Origin: Fragilaria crotonensis
Taxonomy: Eukaryota > Bacillariophyta > Fragilariophyceae > Fragilariales > Fragilariaceae
Assembly (NCBI GenBank): GCA_022925895.1
Contig: JAKSYS010000785.1
Location: forward strand, 1-25,730
DNA: 25,730 nt
Direction: 5' to 3'
How positions within the stretch are numbered: the first letter of the stretch is position 1; each line of letters starts with the position of its first letter. A program made the translations under genes and the position numbers. Of the stretch, positions 9,262-19,143 are shown piece by piece. Under the pieces are notes generated by a model, which had not been told where the DNA came from, ran no database searches, and saw only the letters and a list, made by a program, of their open reading frames with translations.

Positions 9262-10484
9262 ATGACGACGAGAAACAAGTTGCTGAAAGGGCTTCGAATT
9301 TCCTTCGTTGTGCTCGTACTATGCAACGTTGATGTTCACGTGATGCTGAATTCCTTCTACTACACAAACACGCAACAGCAGTCCAGCACGAATGTCGACG
9401 CACTCGGGTAGACATAACTATCCCGAACACTTCCATTGCGATGGGGGAAGAAACGAAAACACTTGAAAGAACGAAAAGCGTTTCACGTGCGAAACAAAGA
9501 GCTTTTGTCCCACTTGTTCGTTGGCAGAATCCCGAAGAGTTGCGCATCGAGCGTAATGCTCCAGGGATGAGGTTGCATCGCAAGAAACCACCCACGGGAA
9601 ATAATACTCAAAACCAGGAAGTACGCAGTCAAGTAAAGCTCGAGCGACAACTCGACAACAAGAGTTCCCGCAAGGTTACTCTCCTTCCCTCAGATGCCCA
9701 TTACCAACAAGAATTGGGGACTGCATCGTGGGATCTTGCTCCGATTGTCGTTCCCGAATACAAACTGCTTTTCTTCACAATCCCGAAGGTCGGGTGTACT
9801 GTCTTCAAACAGCTATTTCGACGAATTGCACAGTGTCCTGACTGGCGCACGCATTCCATTCGTTTGCCTCATGACCCTTCCCTCAACAACTTGACCTATC
9901 TTTCCGACTATGATGTGGACGACGCGCTTCATATCATGACGAGCGATGAATGGACACGTGCAGTGTTTGTACGACATCCCATGAATCGCATCATCTCCGC
10001 CTACCTCAACAAGGCTGTGGATCATTCGTACAATGGTGGGAACTTATCCTACGTTGCTAAACAATGTTGCCCCCACCGCAATATTTGCGGACAGATGATT
10101 CTAAGTAGTTTCCAAACGTTTCTGCATGTGGCACATGAATGCTCCGATCCCCATTGGACAAGCCAATCGCGGCGTATGCACAGTAAGTACTGGCGCTACA
10201 TCAACTTTATTGGTCATTTGGAAACGGCAGAAGCCGATGCCAAGGTGTTGCTGGAACGAGTCGGTGCGTGGGAAGAGTATGGGGCCACAGGATGGGGAGT
10301 TAATGGAACTGAACCAATTTTTGCATCCAAGTCAACCATACTCCACACGACGAATCCGCAGGATCGCATGCATGACTTCTGCAGCAACGAGGCGGTGGCC
10401 TTGGTGAGAGCTCTGTACGCCGATGATTATCGGCATCCCTTGTTTGGTTTCCCTGACAATGGGATTTGCACAGAACCACGATAA
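9262..10484 (+). CDS. Golgi-type carbohydrate sulfotransferase (Sulfotransferase family 2)
   Basis: Such enzymes move sulfate from PAPS to a sugar hydroxyl on glycans in the Golgi lumen. In the long open frame (ATG at 9441) the 5'-phosphosulfate loop is PKVGCTVFKQLFRR (residues 115-128 of that frame) and the 3'-phosphate loop is FVRHPMNRIISAYLNK (176-191). Later cysteines and NxS/T sites fit a lumenal domain. That frame lacks a membrane anchor. An ORF starting at ATG 9262 supplies one: MTTRNKLLKGLR, then ISFVVLVLC, a classic type II signal-anchor. It stops after 49 codons at 9409. A GT (9408) to AG (9469) intron of 62 nt joins the frames exactly and gives about 386 residues; acceptors at 9478 or 9499 would also keep frame. 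The splice is inferred; the catalytic domain is secure. The gene converges on the SET gene, whose stop is about 40 bp away. Confidence 0.8.
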
Positions 10485-10522
10485 GCTAGGATTAAAAGTG
10501 ACTGTACACTTGTCTATAGTTT

Positions 10523-13500
10523 TTAACTCTTATCAAACAAAGAGACAATCCTTCGCACTTCACTCGGTGGACTACCTTTCATCACGGCGCAGGCAAGCTC
10601 AGACAAGAAAACAACATCAGGTCCAACTGCCTCTAGATCCGATAGTACGGGATCGTTCATCCGCACCAGAATCGTAGCTACGACGGCATGGAATTGTTTT
10701 ACAACTTCTGAAAATTCAACTGGCAAGGGAGAGCACGTGCCGATTCCCTCCAACAGCAGCACCCTCCCTCGATGGCGCAACGCCACTGCTACACAAAGTG
10801 CATTCAATAGAAATTCGTCCGGCAGCGTCCCAGTTTCGACAATCTTGCTGACGAACTTCATGCAGCTGGTGACTTCGGCTCTCCGGTACCCGGAGATTTC
10901 CTCCAGATATTCTGCGTTCTCCTGATGAACTGATTTCACTTGGGACTGTTGCTTGGATGCTGGTAGAAAGGAGTAGTTCTTGCGTATCCTCACGCTTTCG
11001 TATTCTGGTCCATAGTTGATGAAGAGCTCCACCATTGACCCGTCCGCGGGTATTGTCAGATTACTGATCCTGCCCCCCAGCACGTAGTGCACCACGCCTT
11101 CGGGATCGTGCTCCGCGTGCACCGAAGGGTTTTCCTCCATTTTGCACTCGTTCACGTAAGCTGGGATATGCTGCGCAGCAATGCTATGCAAATCGCCGGT
11201 CCAATCGTCCGTAATGTCGAATTGCGATGACACTCGTGTTGGACCAGCGTCAAATGTCCACTCCTCACACTTCAAACCCATGATGAAGTTCTTCACCAAG
11301 AAGACACACTCTTCCTTCAGATCCCCTTGACGAAAAGGTGCATAAACCCCCAGATCCAACATTTCCCCCTTCCTGAGGCTCAAGCTGGTGCAAGTTGGCA
11401 CCAGCGAGGTGCATCGGAGAAATACCCCAAATCCAGCATTGGGAATGGTTGATGGCCCAACTGAAAAAACTAACTGGTACGCGTTCCAAACGAGAGTTAG
11501 ACGAGGAAGCTCCTTGCCGTCCGGACCCATGACAAGCTCCTCTGTGCGCATGTCTGGTGTCAGCCATCGACGGCATGGTGCTGAGACAAGTGACTCCTCA
11601 AGTACAAGCGGCTCATGTTTTGAAGCATACGCCAAATACCCCCCGAGTGCCCACTCCAGGGACATCGTTGTAGTGGGCTCTATGCTCCATTCACGAAAGG
11701 GTCTCATCCTTTCAACACCTTTTATGGACTCCTCGTTGTAAGTCACCGTAAATGTCACATCATTCTCGTCAAGGCTGTTGCGCTCGCACGAGGTTATCAC
11801 GCCATAGATGACCTTGTTCCGGCCACAGACATCAGTCCACTCCTGGCAGTATTCTTTTCCAACCAAAAAATGCGAGTCGTCTTTCCAAATCAAGGAACCG
11901 CCGACGTGGGTCACAAACTTAAACCTTGAAGCCTCGGCATCAGTTATCTGGCCATGACAACGATCCCACGCGTCTTGTACCGAATTTAGTTCATCTCCGC
12001 AAGGCGAACCGCCAACGTGGGTCACAAACTTCAACCTTGAAGCCTCGGCATCATCTATCTGGCCATGACAACGATCCAACGCGTCTTGTACCGAATTTAG
12101 TTCATCTCCGCAAGGCGAAATTAGGGTCACGACAGACCCTACCCCAGAGACAAAGGTCCAACCTACCGGTAAACCTGGTGCACTCTGTTTCTTCAGGTCC
12201 TTGTGGATCAAACGGCACATCTGACACAGGATCAAAAACATCCGAAAAACTGAGTTAGAGCATTCTCCGTACGACGGCTCTGAGGCAGACTGACTTACCT
12301 TCCGGAGACAACACTTAATTCCCCCTGCAACCTTTCTTCTGTTGTGTCTACAAGACGCGCAACGCGAACAGTCCTTTTTGGTGCATGAAGGACACGCTTT
12401 ACACCGCATCTTGTACAACTCCGCGGGAGTTAACCTCGTGTCCGTCTTACGAATCTTGACCTGTGGAATACTTAATTTTTTCTCCGGAGGATACACTCCC
12501 ATCCTCTCATGATACCCAGATTCCGTGTATATGTTACCCTCTTCTGCGACATCCTCTGTGTCAGATACATCATCCAGGTAATCCCCGTCCTCAAATTGGA
12601 CTGCATAATGAACTTTTCCACAAACATCCGTTCGCTTGTCAACAATATCACCCCAATAGTAGGAACCGTTGGAAAACTTGCAGTATACTCTGGATCCGAT
12701 ATCCTTGCGTGACGAAAGCTCACGTTTCACAATGGCAGTCGACTGCCTCGCTCGCTTCTTAGATTTCGTGCTCGGTGTCTTGTACGTCGGTTGTTTTATA
12801 CTATCATTTTCGAGAATGGGTTCACCAATATGTGCATGAAACTCTCGTTTCAACCCCGACGCTCTCGATGAAAACTCTCCTATTGCCACCTTTATCGCAG
12901 CATCAACAGTACGAAAGTAACTTTGCTGAGGACTGACAAATATGAGTTCATCTTTTGAATTCCTGTACTCTCTTGTAAAATAGAACATCCACCCGTACGG
13001 AAACCCAACAGCTGTTTGTGCCTTTTTGTAACTGGAAATGTTGAGACACATCTAACGACGAGAGGGTAGTGAGAGAGAGGCGATGATGGCGGCGACACGG
13101 AAAGCAAGGGGATCGACCATTTTGCTTCCGAACGTACCTTTCGAAAGCAAACACCTCGCGGCCACGCGGGCTTGGTCAAGAAACGCAAACAGCTAGCGCA
13201 TTTTCGACAGTCTGGTTTTCGGCACATGGTACATTGTTGGCATCGTCCTTGGAACAGTTCTTGGGGACTCATACGGTCTGTCCGACGAAGGTCACGTAGA
13301 CCCGCAGAGGCGCGGCGGGAGGAGGTCCTTGTCCTTCTGGTATCGTTACCACGCACACCATTCGGGACGGAAACTCGTTTGGTATCAAGGCTATCCATGT
13401 TCATGTTGAAGCCCGAAATGTCGTTATCATCACTGCAATTAGATCCGCTAATGGTATCTTTGATCCACAGACGGGGCCGTGTATGCAACATCTCTGAACC

Positions 13501-13875
13501 ATGAGCTGCAGACTCGTCAACACTAAGCGAATCGGCAGGGTCGACGGCAGCATCCATGCCAACATTACCATTGTCCAATGGACAACCAGAATGGCCATTA
13601 CACGTTTGAACATGACTGAGCCCTTCCTCATTGGTAGCAAACACTGCGTTCGAACAAACACACGTGTATTCAACGAATTCATTTTCAACACTTTCATCCT
13701 TTGTTGGTACTTCTATTTCGATTGGTACTGTCCGTGCACTCACGGTTGACTGTGTCTGGATTGTTGTGGTCAATGGTGGAGACTGTGGTACTAGATCAAA
13801 TGCGATCTCTGCTGGCACATTCGGCATTTTCGAATCCCGGGCATCAGAGTGCCCATTAACATCGGCAGTGTCCAT
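10523..13875 (-). CDS. CXXC / MBD-like / Tudor-like / SET chromatin protein, three exons
   Basis: Exons 13875-13138, 13051-12299 and 12220-10523; introns of 86 and 78 nt, both phase 0 with GTACGT/GTAAGT donors and AG acceptors; about 1,062 residues. In order: a Ser/Asp-rich N-terminus with a Cys/His cluster (70-98); CXXC finger 1 (211-246, C-x2-C-x2-C-x4-C-x2-C-x2-C plus CFRK); an MBD-like segment beginning GFPYGW (about 262-300); a Tudor-like segment with YYWGDI...QFEDGD (363-414); CXXC finger 2 (462-497); a second MBD-like segment GLPVGW (512-545) extended by a 37-residue tandem repeat (532-605); a second Tudor-like segment (616-669); and a SET-like domain (747-915) with AGFGVF, YVNECK in place of the usual NHS/NHxC motif, and ELFINYGPEY. 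By analogy with CXXC-SET (MLL-type) proteins it would bind CpG DNA and modify histones; the altered NHxC motif leaves catalysis uncertain. Confidence 0.75.
10967..11473 (-). other. SET-like domain region
   Basis: This codes for residues about 747-915. The order of motifs is that of SET domains: a GxG-type turn (AGFGVF), a LGVY block, the asparagine-containing YVNECK block near residue 854, and the ELxxxYGxxY block near 895. Loss of the His in the NHS/NHxC motif is visible. A long segment between the second and third motifs (about 60 residues) is larger than in compact SET domains. Confidence 0.6.
11895..12116 (-). repeat. Two 111-bp tandem units within the SET gene
   Basis: Units 11895-12005 and 12006-12116 differ at about five positions (about 95% identical). 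The period equals 37 codons, so frame is kept and the protein carries SPCGDELNSVQDA... twice. The duplication joins the end of the MBD-like segment to the start of the following linker. Confidence 0.93.
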
Positions 13876-16160
13876 GATCTATGCAAACAGTCAGAGAGAC
13901 TCTATCGTTGAGGATGTATTTGGGCCCTTCTACCAACGAAGCATTGGGTGTTGAATCCTAGAGTCGTTGCTTGCCCCACGTATCATACAAGGTACCATGG
14001 GACCAGGGAGTGATAACTATAATGCGACGGAGACGAGGCCAAGCAACGCGAAAAATCGGAACCAGGCTGGGATTCTTGGGAGAAGAGACAAAGGGCATTA
14101 TTGGATCCGCATACAGTACCGGTACGAATATGATAGCGTAGAAGTGGACTAAGAATTAATGGGCGTATAAACAATGCACCAATCAAAATCGTCTGATACG
14201 TCACCATTTTTACAGGGAGACCCTCGGCTTCTATTCGCATATTGTTGACAGTCTGAAACTCGTAATAACCTTAGGAATTGGTGTACATTTGATAGGGATT
14301 TACTCTCCAAGTATGGTTACTTGTGCCAATTGATATCCTCATTACATCAAAAATTTAGATAGTAAATTTCACAAGGCAGAATCCTTCTACATCTCTCCTG
14401 TCATTCCTTCTTTTAATAATGGGATTCAGTCACCGTGGCGAATGGATTATTCCATGCTCACAAAATGCGGCAATTTGCTTGTCAACACATCAATTCGACA
14501 ATAAAGTTCATTTATAGAGCATCACCATTGTCTTGTTTAGAAGCAATCCTCATTGCTGCTTTTGAATGTGATAGGAGAGAAGATAGTTGCAGAAGGTTAT
14601 CCTTATCATTTTGTCCAAATGTAGTATGAATAGAACTAGCAACAGTGAACATGAGGAATTAGAGGCAGGATGACGAGATAAAGTGTTGTCAACAAATTCC
14701 ATGTAACCATTGCCAATGTGAGTGCAATTGTACTTGATTTGACCACAAAAATGAGCATGGCTTGACAATTGTTATTGGATGATGATGCTGTGAGCGACCC
14801 CTTTAGATTCAGAAGCAAAAACTCCTTTCATGAGGTGTCAGACGATAAGCTCTGGCTGTGACTTTCTGTTTTCCTTGCTGGAATTAAAGAGAAAAATGCA
14901 GTTCTTAAAGATGGTCGCCATTCTGCTCCTTTCAACTCTCTTTTGCCTTTATTGGTACTTTGCTAGTCAACATGCTAAACCAGCCACGTTGAATTTTCCA
15001 TGACATGGAACAATTCTTCAGTTGTCAACAAAACTAAAGTTGCACCAGTGTCAAAGCAATGGTGTTGGGTGCTACGTATACCCTTACCTTGCAGTGGCTA
15101 GTACCTTTGAAACCCCACTCTGTTTCATCATCTTCACAGTTCACAGCTATGATTGGGGGTTCATTCATGGGACATTGAGCCAGACATGTTATTTATGACC
15201 AGCAACAGCCAGATGCTGTAAACAGACACAGACATATCTGCAAAGCATGAACCCTGTATGCTTGGCAATCACAGTATAAACGGAAGACAAGAACATGATT
15301 CCTATTGTTGACCGAAAGTAGGATGATGCAAACACTTTACACATGATGGCAGTGTTGGACGAGATGACCTAGATGGTGAAGGCACCAGCATAAATCTAAA
15401 ATGTGCTGATCTTCTCGCATATCCACAATCAACACATTGTTGTGGGTATCAATACTAGTGTCCACCAGTGTCTTAAAAGCTCTGTGGAAAGCACAAATGT
15501 TGAGTGTTAAGGTATGAGTCACCAGTTGTGTGGGGTTTTTGCATGTATCACAATTATTGTTTGTTTTAGTAGAACTTTCAGGCAGCCTTAAAGCTTATTA
15601 TCATGCTACTAATTGCCAAAAAATTTATCCTTGCAACAGCCAGCACTCCTTAGATAACCAGTCACCAACTTTTCTGATTGCGTTGCCAATGGTAGCCTCT
15701 AAATTGATTACTATTTGTATCTGGTTGACAACAATTTGATTAACAGTAGCTACTAATACAACCTACTAGCTAGTACCTCCATTGTTATAGATTGACTCTA
15801 TCTATAGCTAGTCTTAGTAAGTCCTAACACTCCTACCTAGTACTGTATCAAGTAGACACTTATGGTTATCACAACTCGCTATCGCAAAGTAGAAGCTAGA
15901 TTCTTGACGAACAACTTCTAGAAGATCAACTATTTATCACCGCCGTAACTGATTGACTATTTGTCACTGCTGCTTCTTGATCCTTCATTGCTTTTCTTAG
16001 ACGTGTGTTGCTGAAAAATGTAAGCATGTCCACTTGCAGCTTCCGTTCCTGCTGCATCAATGTGAATGCTGACTTCACGTCCAATCATTATCCCCTAGCA
16101 CTAGTTAGAGGGGCCTTGATTAGCTAGGACGCTCACTTTCTTTATCGACTGCCTCAGTAT
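13876..16160. other. Gene-poor, AT-rich region with possible retroelement remnants
   Basis: Holds the presumed promoter of the SET gene (13876 onward) and then over 2 kb without an intact ORF. All frames are short and broken. The only coding-like signal is a retropepsin-like motif on the minus strand at about 15002-15058. The remainder has no structure I can name. Confidence 0.45.
15002..15058 (-). pseudogene. Possible retropepsin (LTR retrotransposon protease) relic
   Basis: The minus-strand frame reads CFDTGATLVLLTTEELFHV, in which DTGAT matches the aspartic-protease active site of retrotransposon polyproteins, followed by the usual hydrophobic strand. A stop lies about 14 codons upstream, and the frame stops again shortly downstream. 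No intact gag, integrase or reverse transcriptase is visible nearby, so this would be a small fragment of an element. A six-residue motif can occur by chance. Confidence 0.3.
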
Positions 16161-16644
16161 GCGGAGTGGCTAGTGGCTTCAGTCTGATCACTGCCTTGAA
16201 TGGAGAGTGGGTTCATGTCCAATCACCACCTTAAATGGAGAGTGGCTTCACATCCAATCACTACCTCTGATGGAGAGTGGCTTCACCTTGGATCACCACC
16301 TGTAATGGAGAGTGGCTTCACCTTGGATCACTACCTCTACTAATGAGAGTGAGGGGGTGCATGTCCTATTGCCACCTCTAATTGAGTCCACATCCAATCA
16401 CCACCTCAAATGGAGAGTGGCTTCACCTTGGATCACCATCTCTACTGCTGGAGAGTGACTTCATGTCTGATCATGACTTCTATTGGAGAGTGGCTTCAAC
16501 GTTGATCACCAACTCTAATGGAGAGTGGCTTCATGTCCAATCATCACGTCTAATGGAGAGTAGCTTCACATCCAATCACTAGCACCTCGAAAGGAGAGTG
16601 GCTTCACGTCCAATCATCACCTCTAATGGAGATTGGCTCATATC
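16161..16644. repeat. Degenerate minisatellite, about 35-bp unit, about 14 copies
   Basis: Repeated unit approximates TGGAGAGTGGCTTCA followed by CRTCCAATCACYACCTCTAA. Most copies are 35 bp, some 38 bp with a 3-bp insertion, and two near 16340-16400 are rearranged or truncated. The period is not a multiple of three, so the short ORFs across it are not genes. Confidence 0.92.
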
Positions 16645-18290
16645 ATATATCACAACCTTATTGCTGGTTGGTTGTTGATTCTGGATTTGAATACTGAGAC
16701 TCGTTTTATACTAGTCACTCGCTCATCCTATGCTCTTGTAATGAACACAGGTGTAAACAGAAGTATAAAAACCCGTGAAGTGGCTGCATAACCACTTGAC
16801 CAAGCACATCCAACGGAAGATGAAGAAATTAAATGTCATCAACAACAAGACAATCCATCCGTATCAGTGGGGCTGCAGATATGCTGCACATAATTTAGTC
16901 AACATAACTGCATATAAGAAGGAAGGAAAATCAATACTGCTGGATTTTGTTTACGTATTAATTTCTAGTAGTCTGCTACTAAGTTTATAAACTTTTAGAC
17001 TGACGAGTTAGGTAACATATTCCTCCTGAAAAATTGAGGAGCCATTACGAGTAGTACAGTAGTCACAAATGAGATTTTGAATACTGTAAGCAGCAGTCCA
17101 TTTGATTGGTGAAAACAATGAAAATCATCATTGACGGATAAAAAGACATTCAAATGACGTTGCCCATGTGTTCACAATTACGGTGCAATCCTGTTAGAAC
17201 CACCACATGAACACAAAACAAGCAAGGGAATTCAAATTTCAAAACAAGAATTACAGTTGTTGGGAGACAGCAAACGAATTAAACGTAAGCATGAAAATGT
17301 GGTGGTGGCATCAAAAATGGGAAACATACATGAACAGGACAAAAGGAACACCACCCAGACAAACAACAATGACTAGATTAATTGAAACCAGCTGAATGAA
17401 CTCATTTTCGATTCCCTTGACAGTGCAGGAAACCAAAATCCAGCATGGTCCAATCACAAGATACATCAAATCTCCATTAGTGGTGGTCAAGCAGGAAATT
17501 GAGTGCCACCATGCAGGGGGAGCAACCCAAAATCCATCATTGCTCTCCATGTAGATGTCATTACTAGCCGGTGCAATGTGACTCATTATTCTGAGGTGGT
17601 CAACAAGCAGGATGCCATAGATACCAGCACGAACGCCAAGAAGGAAGCAGTTGCCACTCAACATACAATTCGAGGAAAACGCTCGAAAATGTCGGAAAGT
17701 GGACCGCTCATGTGAGGAATTCCACAAACAACACGAGGCAAGCAACGATGGACTCGGCATGCTGTAGCAACCTATCAAGTCAGATTGTCAAAAATGCTTG
17801 GAGGCACGGTGATTACTCCTGGTTTCCACCAGTGTGATGATAATCAGTTACAGTTGTATCACTATGCCAACAATGCAAGTATTTGTACTGTATTGTATCA
17901 TGAAGAATACATGAATAAATGTCCTAATGATGACCGTTTAATGAATGTCCGATGACCAATGACCGTTGGTGAATGACCAATGAATAACAATGTCCAATGA
18001 CCCCAGAGGAATTGTGGCTTGTGTAGACTTGTCGGACCTATTGAGTTGATCTTACCTAGGAACATTCAAGAATGCAGTCATGGCTACCAATGACCAATCA
18101 ATGCAGTCTTCTTCTGTATCAATGACTTGGGTTCCATTCATGGTGGCTCACTTCAGAAAATTCATTTCATACTGCTCACAACACAATTGTTTGACTTTTG
18201 TTGAAGCCCTTTCCCTGATATTTGCACAGCACTTGTTAGTTCTGGTAATCGGCGGGAAAAACATCTCCCAACATGCCTCCAGCATTTGCT
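16645..18290. other. Gene-poor region with short degenerate repeats
   Basis: No supported gene. Several ORFs of 60-155 codons on either strand lack any recognisable motif and overlap one another antisense. Around 17925-18003 there are irregular reiterations of the words AATGACC, AATGTCC and GATGACC, a decayed short tandem repeat. Confidence 0.45.
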
Positions 18291-18516
18291 TGCGCTCCCG
18301 CCCTTGCCATTGAAGGACTCCTGGACTAATCCAAGTCCAAACATGCCAAGATATACAAGAGTGGCTGGAATCCGTCAAGTCTCTGATGACCCCTTTGATT
18401 GTGAACCTGAAGGTCTCTACCACCAGTTCCTCAAGGACGTTCATGACAGAGCCAAGGAGATGGGTGGACTGAAGGCATACTCAAGGTCACTTTCAATGTT
18501 TTCCACATTCTCCTGA
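18286..18516 (+). pseudogene. Possible gene fragment, unknown family
   Basis: A plus-strand frame includes a protein-like stretch (GLYHQFLKDVHDRAKEMGG, about 18404-18466) with balanced, amphipathic composition unlike the surrounding DNA. It runs directly into the antisense SET-gene relic at about 18500, where it becomes noise and stops. I do not recognise it. It may be a fragment brought in with, or cut by, the duplicated SET-gene piece; it may equally be chance. Confidence 0.25.
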
Positions 18517-18720
18517 TGTACAGATTTAGCCTGGGACAGTTGTTCCGCCACAGGCAGAGAAGTGTAGTTCCTTCAGATTCTTACTTGCTCGTATTTGGAC
18601 CATAGTAGTTGATGAAATGCTCCTTCATGGACCCATCCGCGGGTATAGTAGTCAATCACTGACGCTAGTATCCAGCATGTAATGCAATACACCTTGAGGA
18701 TTGTGCCCTGCGTACACAGT
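18500..18720 (-). pseudogene. Degraded partial copy of the CXXC/SET gene 3' region
   Basis: On the minus strand this aligns with about 10905-11128 of the SET gene. Recognisable shared segments include HNPQGVLHYML (parent HDPEGVVHYVL), NYTSLPVAEQLSQ (parent NYSFLPASKQQSQ) and AKSVHQEN (parent VKSVHQEN). Stops and indels interrupt it (for example a stop after the VSD equivalent and a TGA between VRI and RNY), so it is not functional. It shares orientation with the parent and lies about 7.4 kb away. Confidence 0.85.
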
Positions 18721-18799
18721 CCTGATGTACAGATTTAGCCTGGGACAGTTGTTCTGCCACGGGCAGAAAAGTGTAGTTCCTTTAGATCCTTACTTGCTC
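18721..18799 (-). repeat. Second copy of 79 bp of the SET-gene relic
   Basis: 18721-18799 repeats 18512-18590 with about five differences (about 94% identical) at an offset of 209 bp. It therefore arose by tandem duplication after the relic was formed. Confidence 0.9.
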
Positions 18800-19143
18800 A
18801 TCAGAAGGCCGTTTTTGTTAACTATTTTCTTTGGTGTTAAGTGTTACCATTTTTTTATCAGTTAGATTTTACTTCTTAACAGAAATGGTAACTTGAACAA
18901 TAAAATACTACTTCTACCATATATTGTAAGTTTGGATAATTTATTTAAAAATAAAGCACGCTTTAGTTACCATTTATTTTTACTCAAGTCAATGACATAT
19001 ATTGTAATTATGCAATTCATGTTAAGTCAAAGTTACATTTTATGTTGATTAATTGATTAGGTTATTCATCTTAATACAACAGATATTGTTCATACGAAAG
19101 TCATTCTATTGCATTTTTAAGTGGATGGCAGTAAAACAAACTC
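18800..19143. other. Very AT-rich spacer with inverted repeat
   Basis: No gene. It contains a perfect 10-bp inverted repeat (GTTACCATTT at 18843-18852, AAATGGTAAC at 18883-18892) and a third direct copy of the same word at 18966-18975. These may be remnants of a small element or merely A/T-rich 3' flank of the gene ending at 19144. Confidence 0.5.

Noticed and set aside
14550-14768. Minus-strand FVDNTLSRHPA, reminiscent of the Ty3/gypsy RNase H end (VADALSR)
   Set aside because: Only a few residues match, there is no reverse transcriptase around it, and the distance to the possible retropepsin relic is too short for a gag-pol order without a large deletion.
16382-16582. ORF encoding a repeated GEWLH-type peptide
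   Set aside because: It is a by-product of the minisatellite, whose period of about 35 bp is not a multiple of three.
16161-16644. Regularly spaced repeats considered as a CRISPR array
   Set aside because: Whole units repeat with no unique spacers, copies are degenerate, and the genome is eukaryotic.
17311-17778. 155-codon minus-strand ORF
   Set aside because: It shows no recognisable motif, hydrophobic stretches look accidental, and it lies in a decayed repeat-rich region with competing antisense frames.
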